A model generated the notes under the pieces. It worked only from the letters and a program-made list of their open reading frames with translations, made no database searches and was not told the DNA's origin. From positions 310,001 through 374,000 of the forward strand of contig JADKJE010000003.1 in assembly GCA_016722515.1 (NCBI GenBank): DNA of 64,000 bases, given 5' to 3'. Of the stretch, positions 20,276 through 29,425 are shown one piece after another; positions within the stretch are counted from its first letter, which is position 1, and each line of letters opens with the position of its first letter. Source of the DNA: Alphaproteobacteria bacterium (GTDB lineage: Bacteria > Pseudomonadota > Alphaproteobacteria > Rickettsiales > JADKJE01). Both the position numbers and the translations under genes were made by a program.

Positions 20276-20314
20276 AAAGCCTGGGGCGCCTATGGTGTTC
20301 CAGGCTTTTTTTAT
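20276..20314 (+). terminator. Intrinsic terminator after the OmpA-family gene
   Basis: AAAGCCTGG pairs with CCAGGCTTT, with an inner CGCC/GGTG helix, followed by a run of seven T. This is a textbook rho-independent terminator starting about 50 bp after the stop codon. Confidence 0.9.
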
Positions 20315-20388
20315 TGTTTTTAATGTTGTGGTGTGTAAAGAGATTTAATGACAGCATGTTGCTTTCTCCCCACCTCTCGGAGGAGGGG

Positions 20389-20418
20389 CAGATTCATGCC
20401 CACTTTGGCATGAATCTG
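20389..20418. repeat. Perfect inverted repeat in the 20.2-20.65 kb intergenic region
   Basis: CAGATTCATGCC at 20389-20400 and its exact reverse complement at 20407-20418 enclose a 6-nt loop and are flanked by C-rich and G-rich runs (including eight G). No gene is seen between 20226 and 20645; the interval holds the terminator, this palindrome and the promoter of the next gene. Confidence 0.6.
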
Positions 20419-20558
20419 GGGGGGGAGAGGGTATACTGCCTCCTTTCTCAACATAGCCTCATCCGTTATCTATCCGCAATCCAGCCCCTACTTAATACTT
20501 CCATCACTATATATTAATGCTACGGTTGATTAGCAAAAATATTTCCACATAATAATTG

Positions 20559-20587
20559 TTAACTTATTACCATATTTCTGGTATAAT
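20559..20587 (+). promoter_or_regulatory. Predicted sigma-70 promoter of the 2,914-residue protein gene
   Basis: TTAACT at 20559, a 17-nt spacer and a perfect TATAAT at 20582 with the extended -10 TGG in front. The gene's ATG is about 60 nt downstream, with a purine-rich GGGGACGG 8-15 nt before it. Confidence 0.7.
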
Positions 20588-20645
20588 CCTGCATAAATTC
20601 ATGAATTAGTATCTTATATAAGAGATTACGGGGACGGTTATAGCT

Positions 20646-23600
20646 ATGGTAAAAAAAAGTAAAAAGGCAGATCCCAAAGATAACCAGAAAAAAATGAAGC
20701 CTAATCCCCAAAAGGCTACACTTCCAGGATCAGACGATGGTAGTTTTGAAATAATAAAAAAATTCTTAGGTAATCAAGCGAATATCCCTATCATCCAGTA
20801 TGAAAAAGAATTAATTTCACTTATAGAATTCTATTCTATATCCAAGGAGGCTGTGAAATCCAAAAAATTTAGTCGGGAAATAGTTTCAGATGGTATGTCT
20901 GAGGCAGGAAAGGCTTTGTTTGATTGGCTAAGGGCGCCTGTTGAAGCTAATGGAAAAATAAATTACTTTGCTAGTTGTTATAGTAAATGTATTAGTGCAA
21001 CAAAATACATAGCCGAGCTTTCTATTCCCTATGTACAATCGAGCCTATCTGCCAGCTGTCAGTCAATCATTGAAGGCCTTGGCGAGATTACATCAAACCC
21101 ATGGCTTAAGCATGCTATAAGTCAATGGGTTAACCATCTTAAAAACAACTTAGATCCCATTTCTTTTGAGTCATTTTTAAATGAAAATTGTAATAAAGAT
21201 AATTCAATTGATTCATTGATGGGCTCAGAATATAAAAAGGAAGAATCTAAACTAAATCAGGGCCTTGATCAACTCTATCAGACGATGCGTTTGATCAACA
21301 CAATTGATAATAATATACCCAATCAAAAGAAAGGCGTGAAGCTTTTTTCTGCATTTCATACTCAGGAAACACTTGCTCCACTTGGGCGGATAGCCTCCTG
21401 GAACCTGGAAAACATTTTTTCTCCAGAATTAAAACCCCTTGTTGCTAATCCAGAAGGGGTGAATTTTGTCCGTTCGGTTGCCGTTTTGCAACAGTTATTG
21501 CAAGGTTACCCTAACTTGCAGTTAATGTTCCTGGAAACAGCAATGCAGGCTGTGAAGGAAGGGAAAGTTAATGATTATCTCAATCCTGAAAACATCGACG
21601 TCCCTTATATTAAAACGTTGATTAAGCAAAAAGAGAAACATAATCGAAATGTCGGTAGGCTCAAAGCTGAATGGAAGGCTTTTAACAAAAAACAGGAAGT
21701 CGTTGAATTATTTGAGCAGGTTAAGAACAATTTTTTGGCCTTGGGCGAGATAGGCGAGCCCTTAATGAACACCTTACCCCATGCATTTCATACCAGTTAC
21801 ACAAAGGCGTATTTCGCCACTCGTAAAGAAGTAACCGGAACTGAGTTAAAGTTGCTACAATATATTTTTGGACAATATAGCGCTTATTACGTTGGTGAAA
21901 TTATTAAGCCTTATTGGGAAAAAAATGCTAAAGAATATAGGGAAAAAGCAATTGTAATCCTCCATAAAGAAAATAAACCGTCAACTGATGAAATGGCTAT
22001 CAATAAAATAATCAAAGATCTGCACCTAACGGATTGCAAGACGGGGTTTGGGCAGAAGCTGGAAATGGCTATTCTTAAATTGGATAAAATCAAAAAAGAT
22101 AAAAATAAAAATCAAAAGGAGAAGAAAGAACAAATAGATGAATTATACAACGACCTTCCTGAACAATTAAAGAGAAATGAATTTAATAAAAGTATTAAGG
22201 ATTATTTTTGCGGGAGTGTTTCTGATCCTTTAACTCATGAAATTTTTAGCGAAATTTTAGATATAGCAACATGCAGAGTTAATGCTTCTAAGCCACTTGA
22301 GGCAATAGGGGATGATAACCTGCAAACGTTGCGAAATTCTAGCGTTCATTTATCACATCGAAATGATATTCATGAAGATGAGCGCCAAAGAATGATGCAC
22401 CAAGCGTTTGGAGGATCGTTTGATTCTCTTTTCTTAGGTACGCTTGAATCTTGGTTTAAACAATGTAAAAACAGAACGCGTGCTGAATATTTAGAACCTG
22501 TTTTTTCAAGTATTATGGAGATTAAAAACGTTGTTCATACTTATAAATTTAAGATGATTAATGATTTTATTGATCAATCAGATGCGATACTTGCATCAGA
22601 TGACACTATTGATGAAAAAGCAAACCGGTTTGAAGAGGCATTTAATCAATTTTCAAATCAGTACAAGCATGTTCTTAAGCATGCTAAAGAACATGAACAA
22701 GCCGAAGCGTATAAAACTGAGCGTTTGTTTATTAAAAAACTTTGCTTGCCAAAGTCCGATGATAATAATATGGGCTCTTTGGAAAAAAGAGTGGGTAATT
22801 TGTCTGAAATAAATAAATTGGATGCCAATGTACTACCCTCTGAGAACCCACTTAAAATTCCAAAGAGCCAAAATATATTGCTTGCTTTTGAGAAGCTAGC
22901 AATTATAGAGAGCTGGGCCGAGGCTAATTTTGAGATGTTAGTTGGCTATTTTCCTGCGTCTCTAGAGCGTACAATTGAGTTAAATCAGCTTGATAAGTTG
23001 AACGGTTATACTGGTTATAGTGTCGATCAATGGCAGGCAATTAGCTACTTAGCCATCCTTAATGAAGTGCGTTCCTTTTATCGAGATGCCTCACATATTC
23101 TAAGCGATGAAACTCTATCATATCAATTCCGTAATTTTAAATTTAAAGAACGCGTAAACCTCTTTGTACAGACGTTTGATAACCGTTCGAATGATATTGC
23201 AACCCCGACCGGCAGAAATAGAAATCAAAATAAAGGGAGGGGATCTCGTACTCCTGTTTCTCTCCTACCGCAGTCTAGTTCTAAAAAATCGGTATTTAAT
23301 AAAGCTCAGTCTCTATTTAGAAATCGCTATACGCAAAGTCGGGATGACACTATCAATACGATACTTCTTAAATTAAAAGAATATTATAATAGCAAATATC
23401 ATTCTAGCCATTTTTCTCTAGATGGTTCTAAACATACGTCTACTTTACAGGACTTAAACACAAGCCTTTCATTTCACTATGTTATCGATAAATTGTTCAA
23501 GGACGAAATCGCTTCTCAGCATATCAACCCGGTTCATATCCTTAGTTTTCTTGGACGAGTTTTTGAAGATAAGGCGTCTGGGTACGAGAGGCAAAATAAG

Positions 23601-26600
23601 TCACAAACCTATAAATCTGCTGCAGATTACCTTGATCTAACGCGTACAGGAACAGCTTTTGAAGTACTCTTAAATAATGAAAGAGGAGATATTCTTAAAG
23701 ATATTGGTGCCATTATCGAAAATAAAAATTTTCCTCTTGCGGATCTTGCGAACAAGCTCAGCTATTTTGAGGAATTTACGCTGAGCAATATTTTTAAAGA
23801 GCTAAGAAAATTCCCTTTTGCAGGCCTTGTTCCACTCATTGAACGTTATGAAGCCTTAATAGCCGAAGCAATGAGCTATTCTGAAATTAAAGGCAATAAT
23901 AAAGCATTAATATCCATTATTAACTCTTTAACCGATCCTAAGAGCAACACCTTAAACGGATTTAAGAAGTTGCGTGATCTTTATAATAAAGCCCAAAATA
24001 ATATTACGTTTTCAATAGACGATATTCTTCCTAATCTATCTACCCATTTAAAGAAAACACCCGTAAAAAAAGAGGATATTAGTAGATTTCGCGAAATATT
24101 AAGTTTTTCCAAAAAAAGCTCCCCCATAGATGAGGCTATGAATGGCTTACTTCCAGAAATAAAAGATTTTCTTTCTTCGGATTTAGAAAATCTTCCTGAC
24201 GATGACAAAAAAATAACTAAATTAGACAATGCTTTGATCATCTTTAATAATCCCCGTTTGCTAAATAAAGCGGGGTTTAGCATTCAAGTTGAAGAGGCGT
24301 GTGAGAGCTGTATTAACAATCAATTTCAACAGTTTATAAATGGACTTCAAGCGAATGATGTCCTTTTAAAATCTCCCTTGGATACACTCTCCAATATTAA
24401 TAATGTTCGAAGAATATTGGATGAGTTATATGATTCATACTATGACCAAACGATTAGTGATGGAAATTATAAAGATACCAACCTTATTCTTAATCATGCA
24501 TCGCCACAGCTAAAATCATTTAACGAAATACTTAAAGAAAATCAATATGATGTTTTTGATAAACTCTACATGATTGAAACATTATCCCAGAAACTCTGTG
24601 ACTATGGGGTCTTTGTTTTAGCCTGTTCAAAACTTCACAATAGTGTTCGTGATAAAGTAGAAAATATAAAATTAATTCATTTTGAACGTACGGGTGCTAT
24701 TATTCCCGCAAACGTATTAGGGACGGAAATTGAAGCGTTAGGTTCTAAGAAAAAAAGCGATATTTTTAAATCGGAGATCAACGATTACGTCAAGGAAACG
24801 GGGCTTCCAAAAAATCAAACGTCTCAAATTCGAAAGAATCTCAAACGCTATTTGACCAATTTTATTACCTATTATCAAACGGCTGAGCAACTGGAATCCC
24901 TTATTAACACCCAAGCAGAAGGGCGTGTGTTTAAACCCAAACTTATTGGTGAGGAGCATCTTGGTGACCATAATGTAAATGCTGTGCAACAGCAGCATCT
25001 GGAACTCATCCATCAAAAGAACGTATTTTCTTCTGATAAAATCTATGAATTGATGCTAGGGGAACACATCAATGCAGCCAACAACGGACACAGGATTGAG
25101 CGTTATTTCTGGTATGATGGTCTAGATAATGAGTCAGGCAATGGCATGCATTTTCTTAATAACTCTGGTGTGCAATCTGATGTAAACGGAAGCAATTTTC
25201 ATATTGCTTATTTTCCTCGATCGTCTAAGGACCCTAATGACATTCAAGATAAAATATTTGAACGCCAAACCCATTTTCTAAGCGAAGCGTACCGTTTAGA
25301 CTTATGCCAGCTATTTGAAAATTATAGTGATAACCCTGTTAATAAAGAATGGTACTATAATTGTATTATTGGTTTGGGAGCCCGTTTTCTTGCAGCGGAT
25401 AGTTATAAACACTATACATCACAAGGCGATGTTTCAAAACTAGTATTTGGTGATTTTAATAAGGATAAACAATTTATTGAAAAGTTAAATATACGATCAC
25501 ATGAATCTTTAACATATTTGTGGCGATTTGATCCCTCTGCGCTGGAGAAATTCCTTAGATCTATGGCCTATAACCAAAATGATCCCCCTCTTGCTCATAG
25601 GGTTACCCATACCTTTCAAGGCGGTCAATATACCAAAATAAGTCCGAAAAAAATAAATTCTATTTATGCATACATCGAGCATAATATTTTATACGCTCCT
25701 TTATATTCTGCATTTTACTATAATAGTTTGTTACCATCGTCTGTGTTATCGTTACATAGAGTGAATGATCCGAAGGAGAAGGCGAGCGAATGTTTTAATC
25801 AATGTATGCAAGGGAGGTACAAATCACTTCCTAGCCCTGTTAGTTTTGATTCTTTAATATACATAATAACACAGGACGCCATAAAAAATCGAGACGCTTT
25901 GCTTAATTATATTGAGGATGGCTTGGATAAAGGTCAGGGTATTCATGCTAAATTTTCAACCCTCGAAAAATTTCGCATTTATGAGGAAATATGTAAGTCT
26001 TTAGTAGATGATGAGTACAAGGTTGATTTATCACGTATTTTTGATGAACAAAAAATCAATACCGATCATGTCAGGCTGATCGAATTGCGCTTGAGCCAAT
26101 TATTAAATAACGATCCTCTGGCAGAAGTTGGTAACCCAAATTATAATTTCTCTCAGGCACACCAACAGAAAAAATACGGTTTGCGCACAGCCATGCGTTT
26201 AATGGGATTAGAAGAGCAAGTTAGAGCCGACATATGGCACGATGTTGTCGTTACTCCGTTAAGAAAACATATTGAAGCGTTAAAACAGGATGAACAAGAG
26301 CGGGAACAAATCGAGCGTCAGCAACAACAGCAGGCAGAACAAAAGCTGAACCAGTGCAAGCAGGCACTTATCCACGCGTGTTATAACAACGAGGCACTTA
26401 ATGACGCACGTAAATTTTATAAGGATGAACGTGCGTTGTTTAATAAGGCAACCCAAGATTTATGGGTAGATGCAGGAAGTAATGTTGGAACTTTAGGACA
26501 AATGTCACTCGGTAGGTCCGATTTAATCCCACAGTTTAGCTCAACCTATAATATAAATAAAGGGAAGCAATTTTCTCGCCTTAACGCTAATTATTTTGGT

Positions 26601-29390
26601 GATTCAGCAGATGAGTTTAAGGATAATTATAATGATTTATATAGAGAACTTCAAAATAATGATCGACGGCTCCCTACGGAAATAGCGATTCAATCTGCCG
26701 CTTATTATGCCTTCAAAGATAGAATAGATACATTAGTGAGGCTAACAGATAGCTTATTACCAAGAAGGCCTGCTAATTTAGACGCTCTTCCAAATCTGGA
26801 TGGCCTGTCCAGCTCGTTGAAACGTCTAAATGAAACAACTTTTTCAAAAGTATTCATGGATGACGGTGCTGAACACGCATGCATAGTACGTATTTTTGAG
26901 GATCCGCAGGCAATATTAATAAATGAAGCTACCCTTGTTGCACAGTATTTTATCGATTCAGTGATGACTGAAAGTAACGATCAAGAAGTTTGGGAAACAA
27001 GGAGAGATGCCTTTCGTTTATTGTCAAGTGATTCTAATAATATGGAAGTATTATTCAATCAAATTGCCGAACTTCTAAATTTAGAAAACGATAATCCACT
27101 TAAGCGGGCCGGACATTATTTTGTTATTGATATTTTCAATGCAATAAACCTCACTTACCGAGATCAAGAAACTCAACAACATCAAAGAGTCATTCTGAAA
27201 GAGACTATTCAAGGGATCCTTACGCAAGCGCAGGAGAGGTGTCGGCTGCGCATTTGTGAATTAGATCAGCAAAAAGATGAAGAATTACAGCAAGAGCAAG
27301 CTCGGCAACATCAAAAAAAATTGGAGATCATTAAAGCGCATATACTGGTGAGTAACCAAAGTATGTTCCTAAATAACGATGTGGACAATGAACCAGAGAA
27401 TGTTTTCCAAGCATTTGAACAAATTGAAAACGAATTGCAACAGCGACAAATGGATGTAGGTGCCTTGGTTCCCCTAAGAACCAAGATTTTGAATCCCAAT
27501 GAGAAGGCTAAGATACAAGAAAACCTCGAATCTTATAAACAAGCGATAACAACAGCGTTTGAATCTTCGATTTTAAATCCATTCCTTGCTGTCTTGCAAC
27601 AGAGATATCCAACGGATATAAACCAGCCATTAACCAATATTGCCAACTTGGTTGATCGCCATCGCCTCTTAGGCCAGGCAGCCAATGCGCGAGTGCGTGA
27701 TGATTTTGGGCAAGATATCGCCTATAACAATATTAAAACTCGATTATTCCCTGATGTGCATTCTGACCGTTCAAAGGCCTATTGCTTAAATCTATTTAAA
27801 ACGGCCTGCGAAAGAGAACAAGCCAAAATTATAGACGGCGAGGGAGCACCTGTTTTGGCGGTAATGGAAGGGGTTAAAAATGATTTAGATAATAAAATTT
27901 CAGAAATACTTTATCCAAATAATCTCGCACAAGACCAAATTATAAACCATCTTAATGCGATGAAATCAATTTACCGGGTTGCTATAGAAGCTAATTCATT
28001 CCAATACGTTAATGCGATTTTAGATACCCTTACGAATCAAGGTTTCAACATCGATCTCATAAAGAATTCTGCTGGAGTATTTTTTGGTGACACCGAAGAT
28101 CAGCCGGGCATTAGGACATTTCTTGGCAAGTTGGATAATAATCGAGGTAATGCCATATGGGATCAATTTAAACAAAACGCGAATGCAGAGTTTCAATTGC
28201 AAATAAACAACTGTGATTCGATTATCAGTAGTCATCAAGAACATAACCAACAACTGAACCAACAACTGAACCAACAACATCAAGAACGTAATAATACAAT
28301 TAAATTAGCCCTGCTAGAGACTCCAACGGAAGAAACGGCAAACGTCTTAGTAGCAAATCATACAGGGAATTACACAAATCAAATTATCGAATCCCTTAGT
28401 TGGATTGATGACCAACTGAACATTCTTGGTATTACTCAAGAAACGTTGAATGGCAATCAAGAATTTTCTCAAGCAAAGACTGCGATTGCCGCGGTAGACA
28501 CAAATCAAGCGGATATGCAGCTAGCATTAACCGCATATAACAATGCCATTGGTGCCCTAGTATTTGCACATAATCCTGCTTTGATTTTAAATGATAGGGA
28601 CGAGAAAGCAGGTGATAGTATTGGGGAAACAGACCTCATACTCAATGATGTTATGGTTACTAAAGCCAGGAGCCTTAAGGACGAGAGGGCACGTCACATT
28701 GACGATCCTGTAGCAAATGATGAAGAGGATTTGGGGCTTGATAAGTTTTTTGAAGAGATCATCGTGCCAAAAGAAGGGAATGGAATATTAGAAGAAGCGC
28801 GAGAAGAAGAGCTAGAAGAAGCGCTAGAAGAAGAGCTAGAAGAAGCGCTAGAAGAAGAGCTAGAAGAAGAGCAAGAGGAAGCGCTAGAAGAAGGTCTCAA
28901 TATTGATGCGGAGCTTCCTGCCGCTAATCCAATAGTCCCGTTGGTTCCAGAAATACCTGCAGTGGTATCTCGTCCCAAATCGGTACCGGCTTCTGCTCGA
29001 GAAAGCAAGCCATTGCCGATAGAGCCCTGGATTCGCCCAGGAAAAGGACTGGAGAAGAAGCAAACCGCTAAAAATGAGCAAAAGATAGCTGGTGCAGGTC
29101 TAGGTATTTCTGGACTTCTCCTCATTGGCTTTATTGCATGCCTCTTCTTGGCTCCCGCTACTTGGATAGTCGTTGCACTTGGTGCGGCCACATTCGGCCT
29201 GGGTGGATCTTCGGCCGTCTTAGGTGCCAAAGGTCAAAGTGATATGAAAAAGGCTAGCGATTTAATTTGCAGAGAGCAAGCGCATCAAGGGGGGACACAA
29301 ACACAGACATATCATCCCAACTCTCATGTTAATAACCTTATAAAACAGAGGCAGGGCGGGCGTGGTGGGGAGAGGGCTCGGACAATTTAA
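20646..29390 (+). CDS. Giant protein of unknown function with C-terminal double hydrophobic segment
   Basis: A 2,914-residue protein that I do not recognise. The N terminus is very lysine-rich (MVKKSKKADPKDN) with no signal peptide. The bulk is mainly helical and charged, with likely coiled coils such as the Gln-rich EREQIERQQQQQAEQKLN near residue 1,900 and NQQLNQQLNQQ near 2,540. Near residue 2,720 there is an acidic tandem repeat built on EEALEEELEE. Close to the C terminus (about 2,815-2,865) lie two adjacent hydrophobic stretches (LLLIGFIACLFLAPATWIVVALG, then AATFGLGGSSAVLG), followed by a basic tail ending RGGERARTI. Lack of a signal peptide, great length, and a double hydrophobic hairpin are features of secreted effectors of intracellular bacteria, but that role is inference. 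It converges on another protein with a similar C-terminal architecture. Confidence 0.75.
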   Translation: MVKKSKKADPKDNQKKMKPNPQKATLPGSDDGSFEIIKKFLGNQANIPIIQYEKELISLIEFYSISKEAVKSKKFSREIVSDGMSEAGKALFDWLRAPVEANGKINYFASCYSKCISATKYIAELSIPYVQSSLSASCQSIIEGLGEITSNPWLKHAISQWVNHLKNNLDPISFESFLNENCNKDNSIDSLMGSEYKKEESKLNQGLDQLYQTMRLINTIDNNIPNQKKGVKLFSAFHTQETLAPLGRIASWNLENIFSPELKPLVANPEGVNFVRSVAVLQQLLQGYPNLQLMFLETAMQAVKEGKVNDYLNPENIDVPYIKTLIKQKEKHNRNVGRLKAEWKAFNKKQEVVELFEQVKNNFLALGEIGEPLMNTLPHAFHTSYTKAYFATRKEVTGTELKLLQYIFGQYSAYYVGEIIKPYWEKNAKEYREKAIVILHKENKPSTDEMAINKIIKDLHLTDCKTGFGQKLEMAILKLDKIKKDKNKNQKEKKEQIDELYNDLPEQLKRNEFNKSIKDYFCGSVSDPLTHEIFSEILDIATCRVNASKPLEAIGDDNLQTLRNSSVHLSHRNDIHEDERQRMMHQAFGGSFDSLFLGTLESWFKQCKNRTRAEYLEPVFSSIMEIKNVVHTYKFKMINDFIDQSDAILASDDTIDEKANRFEEAFNQFSNQYKHVLKHAKEHEQAEAYKTERLFIKKLCLPKSDDNNMGSLEKRVGNLSEINKLDANVLPSENPLKIPKSQNILLAFEKLAIIESWAEANFEMLVGYFPASLERTIELNQLDKLNGYTGYSVDQWQAISYLAILNEVRSFYRDASHILSDETLSYQFRNFKFKERVNLFVQTFDNRSNDIATPTGRNRNQNKGRGSRTPVSLLPQSSSKKSVFNKAQSLFRNRYTQSRDDTINTILLKLKEYYNSKYHSSHFSLDGSKHTSTLQDLNTSLSFHYVIDKLFKDEIASQHINPVHILSFLGRVFEDKASGYERQNKSQTYKSAADYLDLTRTGTAFEVLLNNERGDILKDIGAIIENKNFPLADLANKLSYFEEFTLSNIFKELRKFPFAGLVPLIERYEALIAEAMSYSEIKGNNKALISIINSLTDPKSNTLNGFKKLRDLYNKAQNNITFSIDDILPNLSTHLKKTPVKKEDISRFREILSFSKKSSPIDEAMNGLLPEIKDFLSSDLENLPDDDKKITKLDNALIIFNNPRLLNKAGFSIQVEEACESCINNQFQQFINGLQANDVLLKSPLDTLSNINNVRRILDELYDSYYDQTISDGNYKDTNLILNHASPQLKSFNEILKENQYDVFDKLYMIETLSQKLCDYGVFVLACSKLHNSVRDKVENIKLIHFERTGAIIPANVLGTEIEALGSKKKSDIFKSEINDYVKETGLPKNQTSQIRKNLKRYLTNFITYYQTAEQLESLINTQAEGRVFKPKLIGEEHLGDHNVNAVQQQHLELIHQKNVFSSDKIYELMLGEHINAANNGHRIERYFWYDGLDNESGNGMHFLNNSGVQSDVNGSNFHIAYFPRSSKDPNDIQDKIFERQTHFLSEAYRLDLCQLFENYSDNPVNKEWYYNCIIGLGARFLAADSYKHYTSQGDVSKLVFGDFNKDKQFIEKLNIRSHESLTYLWRFDPSALEKFLRSMAYNQNDPPLAHRVTHTFQGGQYTKISPKKINSIYAYIEHNILYAPLYSAFYYNSLLPSSVLSLHRVNDPKEKASECFNQCMQGRYKSLPSPVSFDSLIYIITQDAIKNRDALLNYIEDGLDKGQGIHAKFSTLEKFRIYEEICKSLVDDEYKVDLSRIFDEQKINTDHVRLIELRLSQLLNNDPLAEVGNPNYNFSQAHQQKKYGLRTAMRLMGLEEQVRADIWHDVVVTPLRKHIEALKQDEQEREQIERQQQQQAEQKLNQCKQALIHACYNNEALNDARKFYKDERALFNKATQDLWVDAGSNVGTLGQMSLGRSDLIPQFSSTYNINKGKQFSRLNANYFGDSADEFKDNYNDLYRELQNNDRRLPTEIAIQSAAYYAFKDRIDTLVRLTDSLLPRRPANLDALPNLDGLSSSLKRLNETTFSKVFMDDGAEHACIVRIFEDPQAILINEATLVAQYFIDSVMTESNDQEVWETRRDAFRLLSSDSNNMEVLFNQIAELLNLENDNPLKRAGHYFVIDIFNAINLTYRDQETQQHQRVILKETIQGILTQAQERCRLRICELDQQKDEELQQEQARQHQKKLEIIKAHILVSNQSMFLNNDVDNEPENVFQAFEQIENELQQRQMDVGALVPLRTKILNPNEKAKIQENLESYKQAITTAFESSILNPFLAVLQQRYPTDINQPLTNIANLVDRHRLLGQAANARVRDDFGQDIAYNNIKTRLFPDVHSDRSKAYCLNLFKTACEREQAKIIDGEGAPVLAVMEGVKNDLDNKISEILYPNNLAQDQIINHLNAMKSIYRVAIEANSFQYVNAILDTLTNQGFNIDLIKNSAGVFFGDTEDQPGIRTFLGKLDNNRGNAIWDQFKQNANAEFQLQINNCDSIISSHQEHNQQLNQQLNQQHQERNNTIKLALLETPTEETANVLVANHTGNYTNQIIESLSWIDDQLNILGITQETLNGNQEFSQAKTAIAAVDTNQADMQLALTAYNNAIGALVFAHNPALILNDRDEKAGDSIGETDLILNDVMVTKARSLKDERARHIDDPVANDEEDLGLDKFFEEIIVPKEGNGILEEAREEELEEALEEELEEALEEELEEEQEEALEEGLNIDAELPAANPIVPLVPEIPAVVSRPKSVPASARESKPLPIEPWIRPGKGLEKKQTAKNEQKIAGAGLGISGLLLIGFIACLFLAPATWIVVALGAATFGLGGSSAVLGAKGQSDMKKASDLICREQAHQGGTQTQTYHPNSHVNNLIKQRQGGRGGERARTI

Positions 29391-29425
29391 AAGATCTCAG
29401 TAGCAGAATCTACTTTTAATGATCC

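Noticed and set aside
28694..29230. 178-codon serine-rich antisense ORF
   Set aside because: Mirror of the acidic EEALEEELEE repeat of the giant protein.
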